From Candidatus Bathyarchaeota archaeon (lineage in GTDB: Archaea > Thermoproteota > Bathyarchaeia > Bathyarchaeales > Bathycorpusculaceae), in NCBI GenBank assembly GCA_026014685.1, contig JAOZHW010000023.1, forward strand, positions 35,244 through 99,243: a DNA stretch of 64,000 nt. The letters run 5' to 3'. Position numbers and translations under genes: made by a program. This document shows positions 34,349 to 43,025 of the stretch, piece by piece (position 1 is the first letter of the stretch; every line of letters begins with the position of its first letter). The notes under the pieces are model-generated. The model was not told the DNA's origin. It did not search any database and saw only the letters and a program-made list of their open reading frames with translations.

Positions 34349-34426
34349 ATTATTCTAAGGTTTCTTGTGTTTGTTGCTCTCACAGACCTTCCCCCTTATA
34401 TATACTCAGAAAAAAGGCTAATTCAA

Positions 34427-34478
34427 TCATGCTAACTATACGACAACTGCAATAGGAAACAAACCCTATTGGCTTTTT
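34427..34478 (+). ncRNA. Short transcription unit: TATA box, 8-codon frame, terminator
   Basis: TTATATATA (34397-34405) is centred about 28 bases before ATG 34429, which opens an 8-codon frame (MLTIRQLQ, stop TAG). The stop overlaps the hairpin CAATAGG (34450-34456) / CCTATTG (34465-34471) with TTTTT after it. It could be a small RNA of about 50 bases or a leaderless micro-peptide; nothing downstream on this strand would be attenuated. Confidence 0.4.
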
Positions 34479-34506
34479 ACACCTAAGCACCATCTTGCAG
34501 GGTTGT

Positions 34507-34851
34507 TTAATGGGTCAAAGAAATCAAGTCGAATTTGCTTGGCTTAAACCCCGATGCCTTCAAGGACTGAATTGCCTTTAGGCGTGTTGGGTCGTTGATG
34601 GCTGACTCCAATAGTTGGCTTTCAAGTTCTGGTGTGATATCTGCTTTGTACACTTTGATGGTTGCCTGATAAATTTTTGCTTTCTTAACTTTGTCCAAAT
34701 TGATTTCTTTTGAGGCGTTCATGCATAGAGACATTCCGCCGTCTAAATCGACTGCGTCCACGTGGCGTTCCTTTGTGTTAACCCGCGTGATTCTGATTCT
34801 TTTTTGTACGGTTTCTGTGTATTTCCAGTCAGGCGTCATCATACCAATCAA
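34507..34851 (-). CDS. Hypothetical protein downstream of pelota, 114 aa
   Basis: 114 residues with the beginning MMTPDWKYTETVQKRIRITRV, a beta-rich first half (ERHVDAVDLDGGMSLCMN) and a helical second half (ADITPELESQLLESAINDP). No family recognised. It lies 42 bases after the pelota gene on the same strand, so it is probably co-transcribed, which hints at translation or RNA quality control. The start may be any of three nearby ATGs. Confidence 0.6.
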   Translation of the reverse strand: MIGMMTPDWKYTETVQKRIRITRVNTKERHVDAVDLDGGMSLCMNASKEINLDKVKKAKIYQATIKVYKADITPELESQLLESAINDPTRLKAIQSLKASGFKPSKFDLISLTH

Positions 34852-34893
34852 GTACCAAAATGCATGGCGAAGCTGGGTTTAACGATTTTGGTT

Positions 34894-35988
34894 TCAACTT
34901 TGAGTCGTTGCATCGCGGTATATTGGAAACCTCAGCAGCGCAGCTATCCCGCCCAGTGATAACAGCTTAAACCCCGCTTCATGTTCAGTGCTAACAACTG
35001 TAATCGCAGCTTGCCGTTTCTCAACTCCCCGCATGAGTTCTTCAAGTTTTAGGCGCTGTGCTTCATCTGCGTCACGTAGAGTTGTATCGGCTATTATCAG
35101 TTTTTCAATCGCACCCATGTTAGCGGCGTTCTCCACGGGCGCCAAACCGTAGGTTACCGTGCCTTCACCTTTGCCAAGGCGTTTCATAACTTCCTCCATA
35201 GCGTTAGTTTCATCCACTATTCGAAGTTCATGAGCCGCTTTTAACAGCACGCCTGAGCGGAGAGCTTCGTCGATGCCTGCAGTGCCGCCATTATTAACGC
35301 TTTTTACGTCTACGATTGCTTTGCATAGCTCTTTGGATTCGTCTTGAAGGTAATTTACAAAGTCGTTCTTAACATACCCTGCACCGATTACGACAATGGG
35401 GTTATGGTTTGCTGTACAGAGTTTTTGCAGGCTGTCCAAAGCCAACTTGAAGTAGCCTTTTGTCGCTTCGACACGTTTGTCTGCGTCCTGCTTGCCAGGT
35501 AAGCGTATGCGTTGTTCAACGCGGGTTTCGTAGCCGTACTGTTTGGTTTCGGCTATAGCGAAGCCTTCGTCGTCGATAGATATGATAAGCAGGGGCTTTT
35601 CGGTTTCACTTGCCTTTGTTAAGCGGTCTAAGATATGTTTTGGCCATTCTTTCTTGACAATGGTCATCTGCTGATTTAACGCGATGGCAAGCGTGTGATG
35701 CGCCCCCGTGGGGATAATGTCGGGAGCATGAATGATTAGGCCGTGAACTCGCAGTTTACCGAGGAACTTGTCCCAACTCACCGACTCAACCTTAACACCC
35801 ATAAAGGCAGAAACCCTCTCGCCACTTTTGGGGCGGCTGGTGGCGGTGTCGCTTTTGATGGCGCGACTACTGTAAGCGTACGCTTCGTCGCCTTTGTAGA
35901 TGACATTGTAGAGGTGCCATAGGTCGTCGGGGGTGTCGGGGACGACTTTTATGAAGCCTTGATGGAGATTTTTTTCGACAATTTTCAA
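34894..35988 (-). CDS. pelA: mRNA surveillance protein Pelota
   Basis: 364 residues, all three Pelota domains: the N-terminal Sm-like domain (MKIVEKNLHQGFIKVVPDTPDDLWHLYN...), the central domain (PLLIISIDDEGFAIAETKQYGYE and HNPIVVIGAGYVKNDFVNYL), and the C-terminal domain (EKLIIADTTLRD...TVVSTEHEAGFKLLSLGGIAALLR). It lacks GGQ, as Pelota should. It recognises stalled ribosomes with an aEF1A-type GTPase and, with ABCE1, splits them. Normal family length. First gene of a two-gene unit with 34507-34851. Confidence 0.95.
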   Translation of the reverse strand: MKIVEKNLHQGFIKVVPDTPDDLWHLYNVIYKGDEAYAYSSRAIKSDTATSRPKSGERVSAFMGVKVESVSWDKFLGKLRVHGLIIHAPDIIPTGAHHTLAIALNQQMTIVKKEWPKHILDRLTKASETEKPLLIISIDDEGFAIAETKQYGYETRVEQRIRLPGKQDADKRVEATKGYFKLALDSLQKLCTANHNPIVVIGAGYVKNDFVNYLQDESKELCKAIVDVKSVNNGGTAGIDEALRSGVLLKAAHELRIVDETNAMEEVMKRLGKGEGTVTYGLAPVENAANMGAIEKLIIADTTLRDADEAQRLKLEELMRGVEKRQAAITVVSTEHEAGFKLLSLGGIAALLRFPIYRDATTQS

Positions 35989-36074
35989 TTATGTACACTT
36001 CGAGTGATTAGCTGAATATCGATACGGGTAGAAATATACTGCGGAATAGTTCAATGTTTGTTAAAAAGGTAAAT

Positions 36075-36106
36075 TAAAAAAATTAAGAGGGGGGAGAAAA
36101 TCCCCC
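36075..36106 (-). terminator. Terminator after pyrophosphatase gene
   Basis: GGGGGA (36090-36095) and TCCCCC (36101-36106) form a stem. On the minus strand it is followed by TCTTAATTTTTTT. It lies just after the hppA stop. Confidence 0.6.
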
Positions 36107-36117
36107 AAGGTGCTATT

Positions 36118-38286
36118 CTAAATCAGCTGCAGCAGATTGTAGAACAGCGGGATGAAGACAATTGACAGCGTGCTCAAGAGTTTGATGAGTACGTGGAGGC
36201 TTGGTCCTGCTGTGTCTTTCATGGGGTCGCCGACAGTGTCGCCTACGACTGCTGCTGCGTGAGCTGGGCTGTTTTTGCCGCCTAAATGTCCTGCTTCAAT
36301 GTACTTCTTTGCGTTGTCCCATGCACCACCGCCTGTGTTCATGAGGAGTGCAAGGGGTACTGCTGAGAGTGTTGCGCCGATGACGAGTGCGCCGACTGCT
36401 TCTGGACCCATTAAGACACCGACTATAAGTGGTACAACTACGACGATCAGTGCGGGTACGACCATGCCTTTGAGTGCTGATTTTGTGCTGATGTCTACTG
36501 CTTTGCCGTATTCAGGTTTGCCTGTTCCTTCCATGATGCCTGGGATTTCTCTGAATTGGCGTCGGACTTCTGCAACCATTTCTGCGGCAGCTTTTCCGAC
36601 AGCGCTGATAGCTTGTGAGCTAAAGAAGAATGGAATCATAGCGCCAATAAAACCTGCGACAAGGACTGCAGGGTTAGAAATATCTATAGCGATGGCTTGT
36701 CCGGTTTGCAGATGGACTTCTTCAATGTAAGTTTGGAACAATAATTGTGCTGCAAGTAGTGCTGAGCCGAGGGCGAAGCCTTTGGTGAGCGCTTTGGTTG
36801 TGTTGCCCACAGCATCCAGTGCTTCCATGGTAGCTTCTGCACCGCCTTCACCTGACATTTCAGCGATGCCTGCAGCGTTGTCAGCGATTGGACCAAAGCC
36901 GTCAAGGGCTAAGACCATACCCATGACTGCAAGCATGCCCATAGTAGCCAGTGTGGTGCCGTAGATGCCGCCTATGAATGGGTCAATGCCGATTTCTAAG
37001 CCGAATTGGGTTCCGAACCAGTATGAAGCGATAAGGGCAATTACCAAGGAAACTATGGGTAGTGCCGTTGTTTCTAAGCCTACTGCAAAGCCTGTGATGA
37101 TGTTTGTTGCGCTGCCTGTTTCGCTTGCTTTTGCGATCTTTTTAACTGGTCCACGGTCGCGACCTGTGTAGTAGTCTGTGATGTAGTCGATGGCAACTGA
37201 TGCTGCTAAACCTGCCAGTAGACAGTAAAACAGGTACATGCTTCCAAGCAAGAAGACGGTCGCCAAGAAGAACAAGATACCTGCAACGATTGTTGTTACC
37301 ATAAGACCTTTGCGAAGCGCTTTCATTGGGTGCTTAGCTTCCGACTCACTGAGCTTCACAAAAGGCATACCGACTAATGTTGCGAATATACCGAGTGCTC
37401 TTGCAATGAGTGGGAAAACCAAGAAGATGAGGTTGCCTGTGGCGATGCTGATTAATCCACCGATGATCATGCCACCGATGTTCTCGCCTGTGGCTGATTC
37501 AAAGAGGTCTGCACCTCTGCCAGCACTGTCGCCTACGTTATCGCCTACGTTGTCAGCGATTACTGCAGGGTTGCGTGGGTCGTCTTCGGGGATGCCTGCT
37601 TCAACTTTGCCTACAAGGTCGGCGCCGACGTCTGCGGCTTTAGTGTATATACCGCCTCCGAGCTGCGCGAAGAGCGCAATTAGTGAAGCCCCAAAACCCA
37701 TACCAACGATTCCGCTTGCTGCACTGCGACCTAACTCTGCTGCCTCTGTGACTGTTAATGTTCCAAACATTGCGTTGTAGCCGCCGTAGAGCAAGAACAG
37801 AAAACTTACACCCAACAAAGATAAACCGACAACCGCCATACCCATCGTGGCGCCGCCGTAGAACGCTGTTTTTAACGCTTTTTCTGCGCCGAACTGTTTG
37901 GCTGCCGCCACAGTTCTCACGTTGGCTTTGGTGGCGTTGTCCATGGCGATGTAGCCCGCCGCAAGGGATGCGACTGCTCCCACCAGGAACGCTGCCGCCG
38001 TGCCCACGCCGAACGGTCCTGTCGGCAAGGCGACCCACAGCAGCGCAAAAATGATTACTGTGATTATTGCGATTGTTTTATATTGCCTCTTTAGGAAGGC
38101 ATAGGCGCCTTCGCGGATGGCGTTGCCCACTTCTACGGTTTTTGGTCCGCCTGGACTCATCTTTCCGATGCGTGCCATAAGTATGAGTGATGCAACAACA
38201 GCGATGACACCTGCAACTGGTGCTATCCAAAATACAAGGGGGTTTTCAATTACAAAATTAGTAAGAGTTTGTAGGGGTATGTACAT
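36118..38286 (-). CDS. hppA: Membrane H+-translocating pyrophosphatase, K+-independent type
   Basis: About 722 residues, some 16 helices. It couples pyrophosphate hydrolysis to ion pumping across the membrane. Substrate-site motifs: DVGADLVGKVE, DDPRNPAVIADNVGDNVGD, and GDTVGDPMKDTAGPSL near the C-terminus. The diagnostic segment GNTTKALTKGFALGSALL has Lys where K+-dependent enzymes have Ala, so this is the K+-independent, proton-pumping class. ATG 38286 is preferred: TATA-like ATATATAAG lies about 28 bases upstream, giving a leaderless message; TTG 38292 is the alternative. Divergent from proB. It salvages energy from PPi released in biosynthesis. Confidence 0.96.
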   Translation of the reverse strand: MYIPLQTLTNFVIENPLVFWIAPVAGVIAVVASLILMARIGKMSPGGPKTVEVGNAIREGAYAFLKRQYKTIAIITVIIFALLWVALPTGPFGVGTAAAFLVGAVASLAAGYIAMDNATKANVRTVAAAKQFGAEKALKTAFYGGATMGMAVVGLSLLGVSFLFLLYGGYNAMFGTLTVTEAAELGRSAASGIVGMGFGASLIALFAQLGGGIYTKAADVGADLVGKVEAGIPEDDPRNPAVIADNVGDNVGDSAGRGADLFESATGENIGGMIIGGLISIATGNLIFLVFPLIARALGIFATLVGMPFVKLSESEAKHPMKALRKGLMVTTIVAGILFFLATVFLLGSMYLFYCLLAGLAASVAIDYITDYYTGRDRGPVKKIAKASETGSATNIITGFAVGLETTALPIVSLVIALIASYWFGTQFGLEIGIDPFIGGIYGTTLATMGMLAVMGMVLALDGFGPIADNAAGIAEMSGEGGAEATMEALDAVGNTTKALTKGFALGSALLAAQLLFQTYIEEVHLQTGQAIAIDISNPAVLVAGFIGAMIPFFFSSQAISAVGKAAAEMVAEVRRQFREIPGIMEGTGKPEYGKAVDISTKSALKGMVVPALIVVVVPLIVGVLMGPEAVGALVIGATLSAVPLALLMNTGGGAWDNAKKYIEAGHLGGKNSPAHAAAVVGDTVGDPMKDTAGPSLHVLIKLLSTLSIVFIPLFYNLLQLI

Positions 38287-38448
38287 GGTCAAGAACCCAT
38301 GACTATTTTACTTATATATTTTGCTAGCATTTTCTTGCTTAAATTTTCGTGCAATTCATATTTCAACTTCAGAAAAACATTTTTCGCTGCGGGGGTTGGT
38401 TGCATTTTTAAGCAAGCTCTAAACATATTTCCCACAAAGGAATCTCTG

Positions 38449-39573
38449 ATGCCTTCAAGATTAGTCGTCGTTAAAGTCGGCACAAACGGTATAACCGACA
38501 GCGAAGGAAACCTTGACCAAAAAGAAATGCAAAACCTTGCCAGCCAAATCGCAGCCGCCCACAAGCAGGGTGACAAAATAATACTGGTAACTTCGGGTGC
38601 GGTGTCAGCAGGCATCGCAGAGCTGGGTATCCCCCCTAAACCTAAAGACGTCGTTTTTCAGCAAGCTGCTGCAGCCGCGGGTCAAAGCGTGCTTATGGCG
38701 AAGTATCGAGAAATCTTCAAAAAGTATGGCCTTAAAGTTGCCCAAATTCTGTTAACTGCTGAGGATCTTTCAAACCGTGCTTCATATGTCCACACCTGTG
38801 ATGTGCTTTCGTTGCTGCTTAAAATCGGTGTTGTACCCATCATCAACGAAAACGATGTTACTTCAGTTGATGAACTGATGCATTCAGAAGGTTACAAGAT
38901 AAACTTTAGCGACAACGATAAACTCTCGGTTCTTGTTGCAGGAGCCTTATGCGCAGATCTTGTCATAATACTCTCCGATGTTGAGGGCTTATACACTACA
39001 GACCCCGCCAAACCAGAAGCTAAACTAATCCCAACCGTTGAAGCCATCACCACAGAACTCAAAGAATCAGTAAACGGCAAAAGCAAACGAGGTAGAGGAG
39101 GAATCCAAAGCAAACTTCAAGCCGCCGAAATCGCCACACAATGCGGTATACCCGTGATTATAGCCAACAGCAGACGCCCCAACGTCATACTGGACATACT
39201 CTCAGGCAAAGAAGTAGGCACCTACTTTAAACCTCAAAGCCGCATGCCAGCCGTTAAACGTTGGATAGCATACGGTGCAGCGGTAAAAGGTACGATCTAC
39301 GTGAATGAAGGCGCGAAAAAAGCCATCCTTGAAGGCTCAAGCTTGCTCCCTGTCGGCGTCACCAAAATCGTAGGAACCTTCAGTGAAGGCGACGTAGTTA
39401 GCCTCGCGGACGAAAAAGGTGAATTTGCACGCGGAAACCCCAACTATAGTAGCACTCAGTTAAACCTAATTAAAGGGTTAAAGGTATCAGAGGTACATAA
39501 GAAACTCGGCACAGACAAACCAAAAGAGGTTATTGAGCACCGAAACATCCACTTAACCGAGGGAACACAATGA
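38449..39573 (+). CDS. proB: Glutamate 5-kinase
   Basis: 374 residues, first step of proline synthesis (glutamate to gamma-glutamyl phosphate). Amino-acid-kinase fold: VVVKVGTNGITD, LVTSGAVSAGIAELG, the glutamate/ATP region PIINENDVTSVDE...FSDNDKLSVLVA, and GRGGIQSKLQAAEIA. The C-terminal PUA domain is present (YGAAVKGTIYVNEGAKKAI...FSEGDVVSLAD). ATG 38449 follows AAAGGAAT and matches the family start; the frame stays open about 50 codons further upstream but that part is not protein-like. It overlaps proA by ATGA, so the two are translated together. Confidence 0.96.
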   Translation: MPSRLVVVKVGTNGITDSEGNLDQKEMQNLASQIAAAHKQGDKIILVTSGAVSAGIAELGIPPKPKDVVFQQAAAAAGQSVLMAKYREIFKKYGLKVAQILLTAEDLSNRASYVHTCDVLSLLLKIGVVPIINENDVTSVDELMHSEGYKINFSDNDKLSVLVAGALCADLVIILSDVEGLYTTDPAKPEAKLIPTVEAITTELKESVNGKSKRGRGGIQSKLQAAEIATQCGIPVIIANSRRPNVILDILSGKEVGTYFKPQSRMPAVKRWIAYGAAVKGTIYVNEGAKKAILEGSSLLPVGVTKIVGTFSEGDVVSLADEKGEFARGNPNYSSTQLNLIKGLKVSEVHKKLGTDKPKEVIEHRNIHLTEGTQ

Positions 39574-40811
39574 TAGAAGAAATATGCATCAAAGCCAAAG
39601 CAGCTGCCTTTGAGATGGGAAAACTATCCGCGGAATCCAAAAATCTGGCGCTCTGCAAAATGGCCAATGCGCTGGAGGCAAATGTGGCGAAGATTTTGGC
39701 GGCAAACAAACGTGACGTCCAAGCAGCTAAAGCTAAAGGGCTTAAAGCGTCACTTCTTGACCGTTTAGCTTTGGATCAAAAGAAAATCCAAAATATGGCA
39801 AAAGAACTCCGTGAAGTCGCCGCACTGCCCGATTCCATCGGCACAGTCTTATCAACATGGACACGCCCCAACGGCTTAATCATCTGCCAAGTCCGCGTTC
39901 CCCTGGGCGTCGTTGGCGTTATCTATGAATCGCGTCCCAACGTTACATCTGACTCTGCGGGTATCTGTATAAAATCAGGCAACGCTGTGATTTTACGTGG
40001 CGGCTCAGACGCCCTAAATAGCAACGTAGCCATCGGCGACGTCCTTCGCGGTGCACTTGCAGGTACCGGTGTTCCCGCTGACGCTATCCAAATAGTGAAT
40101 TCACCTGACCGTAAAGTTGCAGAAGAGTTGATGGGCATGCGTAAGTACATTGACGTGCTTGTGCCCAGAGGGGGCGCAGACCTAATCAACACCGTCATCG
40201 AGAAATCCCGCATCCCCGTCATAGAAACGGGTACAGGCAACTGCCACGTCTACGTTGAAGAAGACGCTGACCTCGAAAAAGCAACGCCGATTATTATTAA
40301 CGCGAAGGTTCAACGACCCGGCGTTTGCAACGCAGCCGAGAAACTTCTCGTGCACAGCAAAATTGCCAAAACATATCTCCCCCTAATCATCGCTGAATTG
40401 CGTAAAAACGGGGTCGAAGTCCGAGGCGACGAAGTCACCCGAAAAATCGTTCCCGACGTCAAAGCTACCACACAGCAGGACTGGTACACCGAATACCTCG
40501 ACCTAATAATCGGCGTCAAAGTCGTCAACAGCCTCGACGAAGCCATTGCCCACATTAACCAGTACGGCACACACCACAGCGACAGTATAATCACCCGCGA
40601 CTTCGCTAAAGCTCAGCGGTTCTTAAAAGAAGTCGACTCCGCCGCAGTCTACTGGAACGCATCCACCCGCTTCACAGACGGTAACCAATTCGGACTTGGC
40701 GCAGAAATCGGCATAAGCACACAGAAACTCCACGCACGCGGACCCATGAGCATCCAACACCTAACAACAACCAAATATGTTGTCGTGGGTGACGGACAAA
40801 TCAGAAAGTAG
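39570..40811 (+). CDS. proA: Gamma-glutamyl phosphate reductase
   Basis: 413 residues, second step of proline synthesis, NADPH-dependent, aldehyde-dehydrogenase fold. Family features: VPLGVVGVIYESRPNVTSD, RGGSDALNSN, VLVPRGGADLINTV, PVIETGTGNCHVYVEEDAD, the catalytic Cys in AKVQRPGVCNAAEKLLVH, and the ending STRFTDGNQFGLGAEIGISTQKLHARGPM. Directly follows proB with a four-base overlap. The third enzyme, ProC, is not in the window. Confidence 0.97.
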   Translation: MIEEICIKAKAAAFEMGKLSAESKNLALCKMANALEANVAKILAANKRDVQAAKAKGLKASLLDRLALDQKKIQNMAKELREVAALPDSIGTVLSTWTRPNGLIICQVRVPLGVVGVIYESRPNVTSDSAGICIKSGNAVILRGGSDALNSNVAIGDVLRGALAGTGVPADAIQIVNSPDRKVAEELMGMRKYIDVLVPRGGADLINTVIEKSRIPVIETGTGNCHVYVEEDADLEKATPIIINAKVQRPGVCNAAEKLLVHSKIAKTYLPLIIAELRKNGVEVRGDEVTRKIVPDVKATTQQDWYTEYLDLIIGVKVVNSLDEAIAHINQYGTHHSDSIITRDFAKAQRFLKEVDSAAVYWNASTRFTDGNQFGLGAEIGISTQKLHARGPMSIQHLTTTKYVVVGDGQIRK

Positions 40812-40894
40812 CAGCTACATTTTTTGTTTTCTTCTTAAATCCATTTTTTACCCTTGATCTATTAATTCTCTGAAAATCGGCGTAATTTATTCCC

Positions 40895-40921
40895 GTATAC
40901 AAAAGCATCGCCAAAACACAG
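40895..40921 (+). repeat. Dispersed repeat, copy 1
   Basis: 27 bases starting GTATACAAAAGCATC and ending CCAAAACACAG; one change (G) against copy 5. It is followed by a T/A-rich run. 84 bases after proA. Confidence 0.75.
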
Positions 40922-41031
40922 TTTATTTTTTTAAAATCGCCTCAAAAATAGCCAAAAAATTCGAAAATAGTCGAAGCTTATATAATCATACATAAAAAGC
41001 GGGAAGACTAGATTGAAATAAGCTTATACAG

Positions 41032-41100
41032 ATGGGTAGAAAGTGTTTTTGCGTCAAAAAATGTGATTTTGAAATGTGTGAACGCTGTTTTAGTGACTAA
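41032..41100 (+). CDS. Possible cysteine-rich micro-peptide, 22 aa
   Basis: MGRKCFCVKKCDFEMCERCF plus two residues: five cysteines arranged CxC, C, CxxC in 22 residues. A TATA-like CTTATATAAT (about 40977-40987) precedes it by some 50 bases and AAGCTTATACAG adjoins the ATG. The cysteine density argues for a real metal-binding micro-peptide, but the frame is short enough to arise by chance. Confidence 0.3.
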   Translation: MGRKCFCVKKCDFEMCERCFSD

Positions 41101-41463
41101 AAAAGTGGACATTGACCTGTTTTGTATCCTTTTTCGTCGTTATTGTCTAAAAAAAGCCGCCCTTAATGCTTATGATAGAGGGTTACTTGACGTTGCTTTA
41201 AGAGTTTGGTCTGCGAAAAATAATCGAACTGTCACTTTTTACACTAAACAGTTAAAATTATCGCAAAAGCAATCATGAAAAGATACAAATAACAACAATT
41301 TGTCCATCAAAGACGCAATTTTGCCTAACTACGATTCACGAAATCACTCGCCAAAAAAAGAGTGCTGTCAAAAAAAGGTAGATAAACGTTATTTGGCTAA
41401 GACATGTTAAAATATTGAAAGTTCGCGCGAAAGGGTCGACGATGAGGTACGTGGGTTTAGAAA
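41101..41463. other. Intergenic stretch, no gene seen
   Basis: Open frames here have irregular composition and no start signals. AT-rich, ending at repeat copy 2. Confidence 0.45.
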
Positions 41464-41489
41464 TGTGTTTTGGTGATGCTTTCGTATAC
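41464..41489 (-). repeat. Dispersed repeat, copy 2 (inverted)
   Basis: 26 bases; on the minus strand GTATACGAAAGCATC ... CCAAAACACA. It ends 49 bases before the nuclease start at 41539. Confidence 0.75.
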
Positions 41490-41538
41490 AACGCATGTTT
41501 TTTGCTTGAATTTTATCAACTTCACTGGAGTAAAGACC

Positions 41539-42237
41539 ATGAGTGTTGAGTGCAAACTGTTAATTTCGCTGTTAAAACTAACCAAAGAAAACCCTGCTCT
41601 AATCGAAGATATCAAAACAACCGCCCGATTACCCATAGAAGTTTGTTTAGAGTTGCTCAAAAAACTGCAAAACGAAAACCTCATTTATCTCAAAACTGAC
41701 AGTGTCGCTTTAGACAGCGCTAACCGCTTGAAAATCGCCGTTAAAGCCGCTACTTTAGGTGCAGATATCCAGACAATCAGCAACTTGCTCGGTTGGCAAG
41801 AATTTGAAGAAATGGCTGCTATAGCACTAAAAAGTAACGGCTACACTGTCCACAAAAACTTGCGCTTTAAACACTCAGATCGCCGATACGAAGTCGATGT
41901 AGTCGGCTGCAGAAAACCCTTAGTTATTTGTGTTGATTGCAAACGTTGGCAACACGCAATCGCAGCATCAGCTCTAAGGAAAATCGTTGAAGAGCAAACA
42001 GAGCGAACCAACGCCCTAGCTGACTCGCTTCCTAACCCTAAATTTAAGTTGGATTGTACACAATGGGGAAATGCAAGATTTTTACCTGCTGTACTCTCGT
42101 TGATGCCTGGCGCGTACAATTTTTACTACGAAGTCCCCGTCGTTTCGGTGCTTCAACTTCAGGATTTCATCAGCCAGTTGCCGTTTTATTTGGATTCAGT
42201 TAAGTGTTTTTCTAAGAGATTTAACAAGTTAGGTTAA
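41539..42237 (+). CDS. Winged-helix plus PD-(D/E)xK restriction-endonuclease-like protein
   Basis: 232 residues from ATG 41539 (GGAG about 14 bases upstream). The first 70 residues look like a winged-helix domain (LLISLLKLTKENPALIEDIKTTARLPIEVCLELLKKL). Then comes a Mrr/archaeal-resolvase-like nuclease core: GWQEFEEMAAIALKSNGYTVHKNL (Glu), RRYEVDVVGCRKPLVICVDCKRW (Asp, then D-x-K), and QTERTNAL. It would cut DNA with a two-metal-type site. No methylase or other restriction subunit is beside it, so the role (repair, defence or recombination) is open. It is preceded by repeat copy 2. Confidence 0.78.
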   Translation: MSVECKLLISLLKLTKENPALIEDIKTTARLPIEVCLELLKKLQNENLIYLKTDSVALDSANRLKIAVKAATLGADIQTISNLLGWQEFEEMAAIALKSNGYTVHKNLRFKHSDRRYEVDVVGCRKPLVICVDCKRWQHAIAASALRKIVEEQTERTNALADSLPNPKFKLDCTQWGNARFLPAVLSLMPGAYNFYYEVPVVSVLQLQDFISQLPFYLDSVKCFSKRFNKLG

Positions 42238-42340
42238 TATTTTGATTACGTTTTTTGAGACCTTAAAGTGGGTAAAAACATGGAGATGAAGCCAGAAATA
42301 GTTACAGCAAAAGATAGCGCGTTACAGGTTAGTCGCCAAT

Positions 42341-42959
42341 TTACCTTCTAAACTTGCGTTGCCCACGCCTTTTTCCCAAACTTCCCTTCAATGTTGAAGC
42401 ACCGCGATTTTTGGGCTTTTTGGTTCTAGTGTTCTGAGGGTTCATTCGCAAAATACCCTCTGGGTCTTTGGCTAATGCTCTGACGAAAGCGACTCTCTGC
42501 TGCTCTCCCCCGTTTAGTTGCCCGGAGAAATGGGTTGCACGGAGCTCAAGGCCCACTGTTTTGAGGAGTTAATTGACTTTTGTTTTTATGTCGTGGGGGT
42601 TTTTTCTTAGCCACTCCACGGGAAAAGCCACATTTTCTGCCACAGTCAAAGTTGAGACTATATTGTAGGCTTGAAAAACAAATTTCACATGGGCACCTCT
42701 GAATTCTGATAGGAAATCCTCGTCTTTACCGTTAAGTTCTTGCCCTGCGACGATGCTTGCCCTTTTGTCGGTCGGTCAATACCGCCAATTATGTTTAGCA
42801 GGGTTATTTTTCCCGACCCTGAAGGCCCACAAATCACGGCGAAGGTGGCTTTTTTGATTTGCAGCGTGACGTCTGATAGGACGGTGATTTTTCTTTCACC
42901 CACAGGTAGGTTTTAGTTAACCCCTGAGTGGACACCATCACCTCTTCTTGCTGCGTCAT
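42341..42959 (-). pseudogene. Degraded MacB/LolD-type ABC transporter ATPase
   Basis: Clear remains of an ABC ATPase. It starts at ATG 42959 after GAGGAATCG, then has a frameshift before VGERKITVLSDVTL, and a Walker A of GPSGSGKITLLNIIGGID (the last Thr-Thr is now Ile-Thr). A second frameshift leads to HVKFVFQAYNIVSTLTVAENVAFPVEWL, followed by an in-frame TAA, then [23 protein letters not shown], where the Walker B region has been lost. At least four inactivating changes, so this is true decay, not an assembly slip. The intact relative at 54343-55152 shares the same layout. Confidence 0.88.
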
Positions 42960-43025
42960 CACGATTCCTCACTACTGATTAACGAAAGTTAATTCTTAAG
43001 CATAATAGCTTTGAGGTACAATTCT

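Noticed and set aside
37238..37780. 180-codon frame antisense to hppA
   Set aside because: Shadow frame, Pro/Ala/Thr-rich, with no domain.
38299..38448. 50-codon N-terminal extension of ProB
   Set aside because: ATG 38449 has a ribosome site and matches the family start; the extension covers the divergent promoter.
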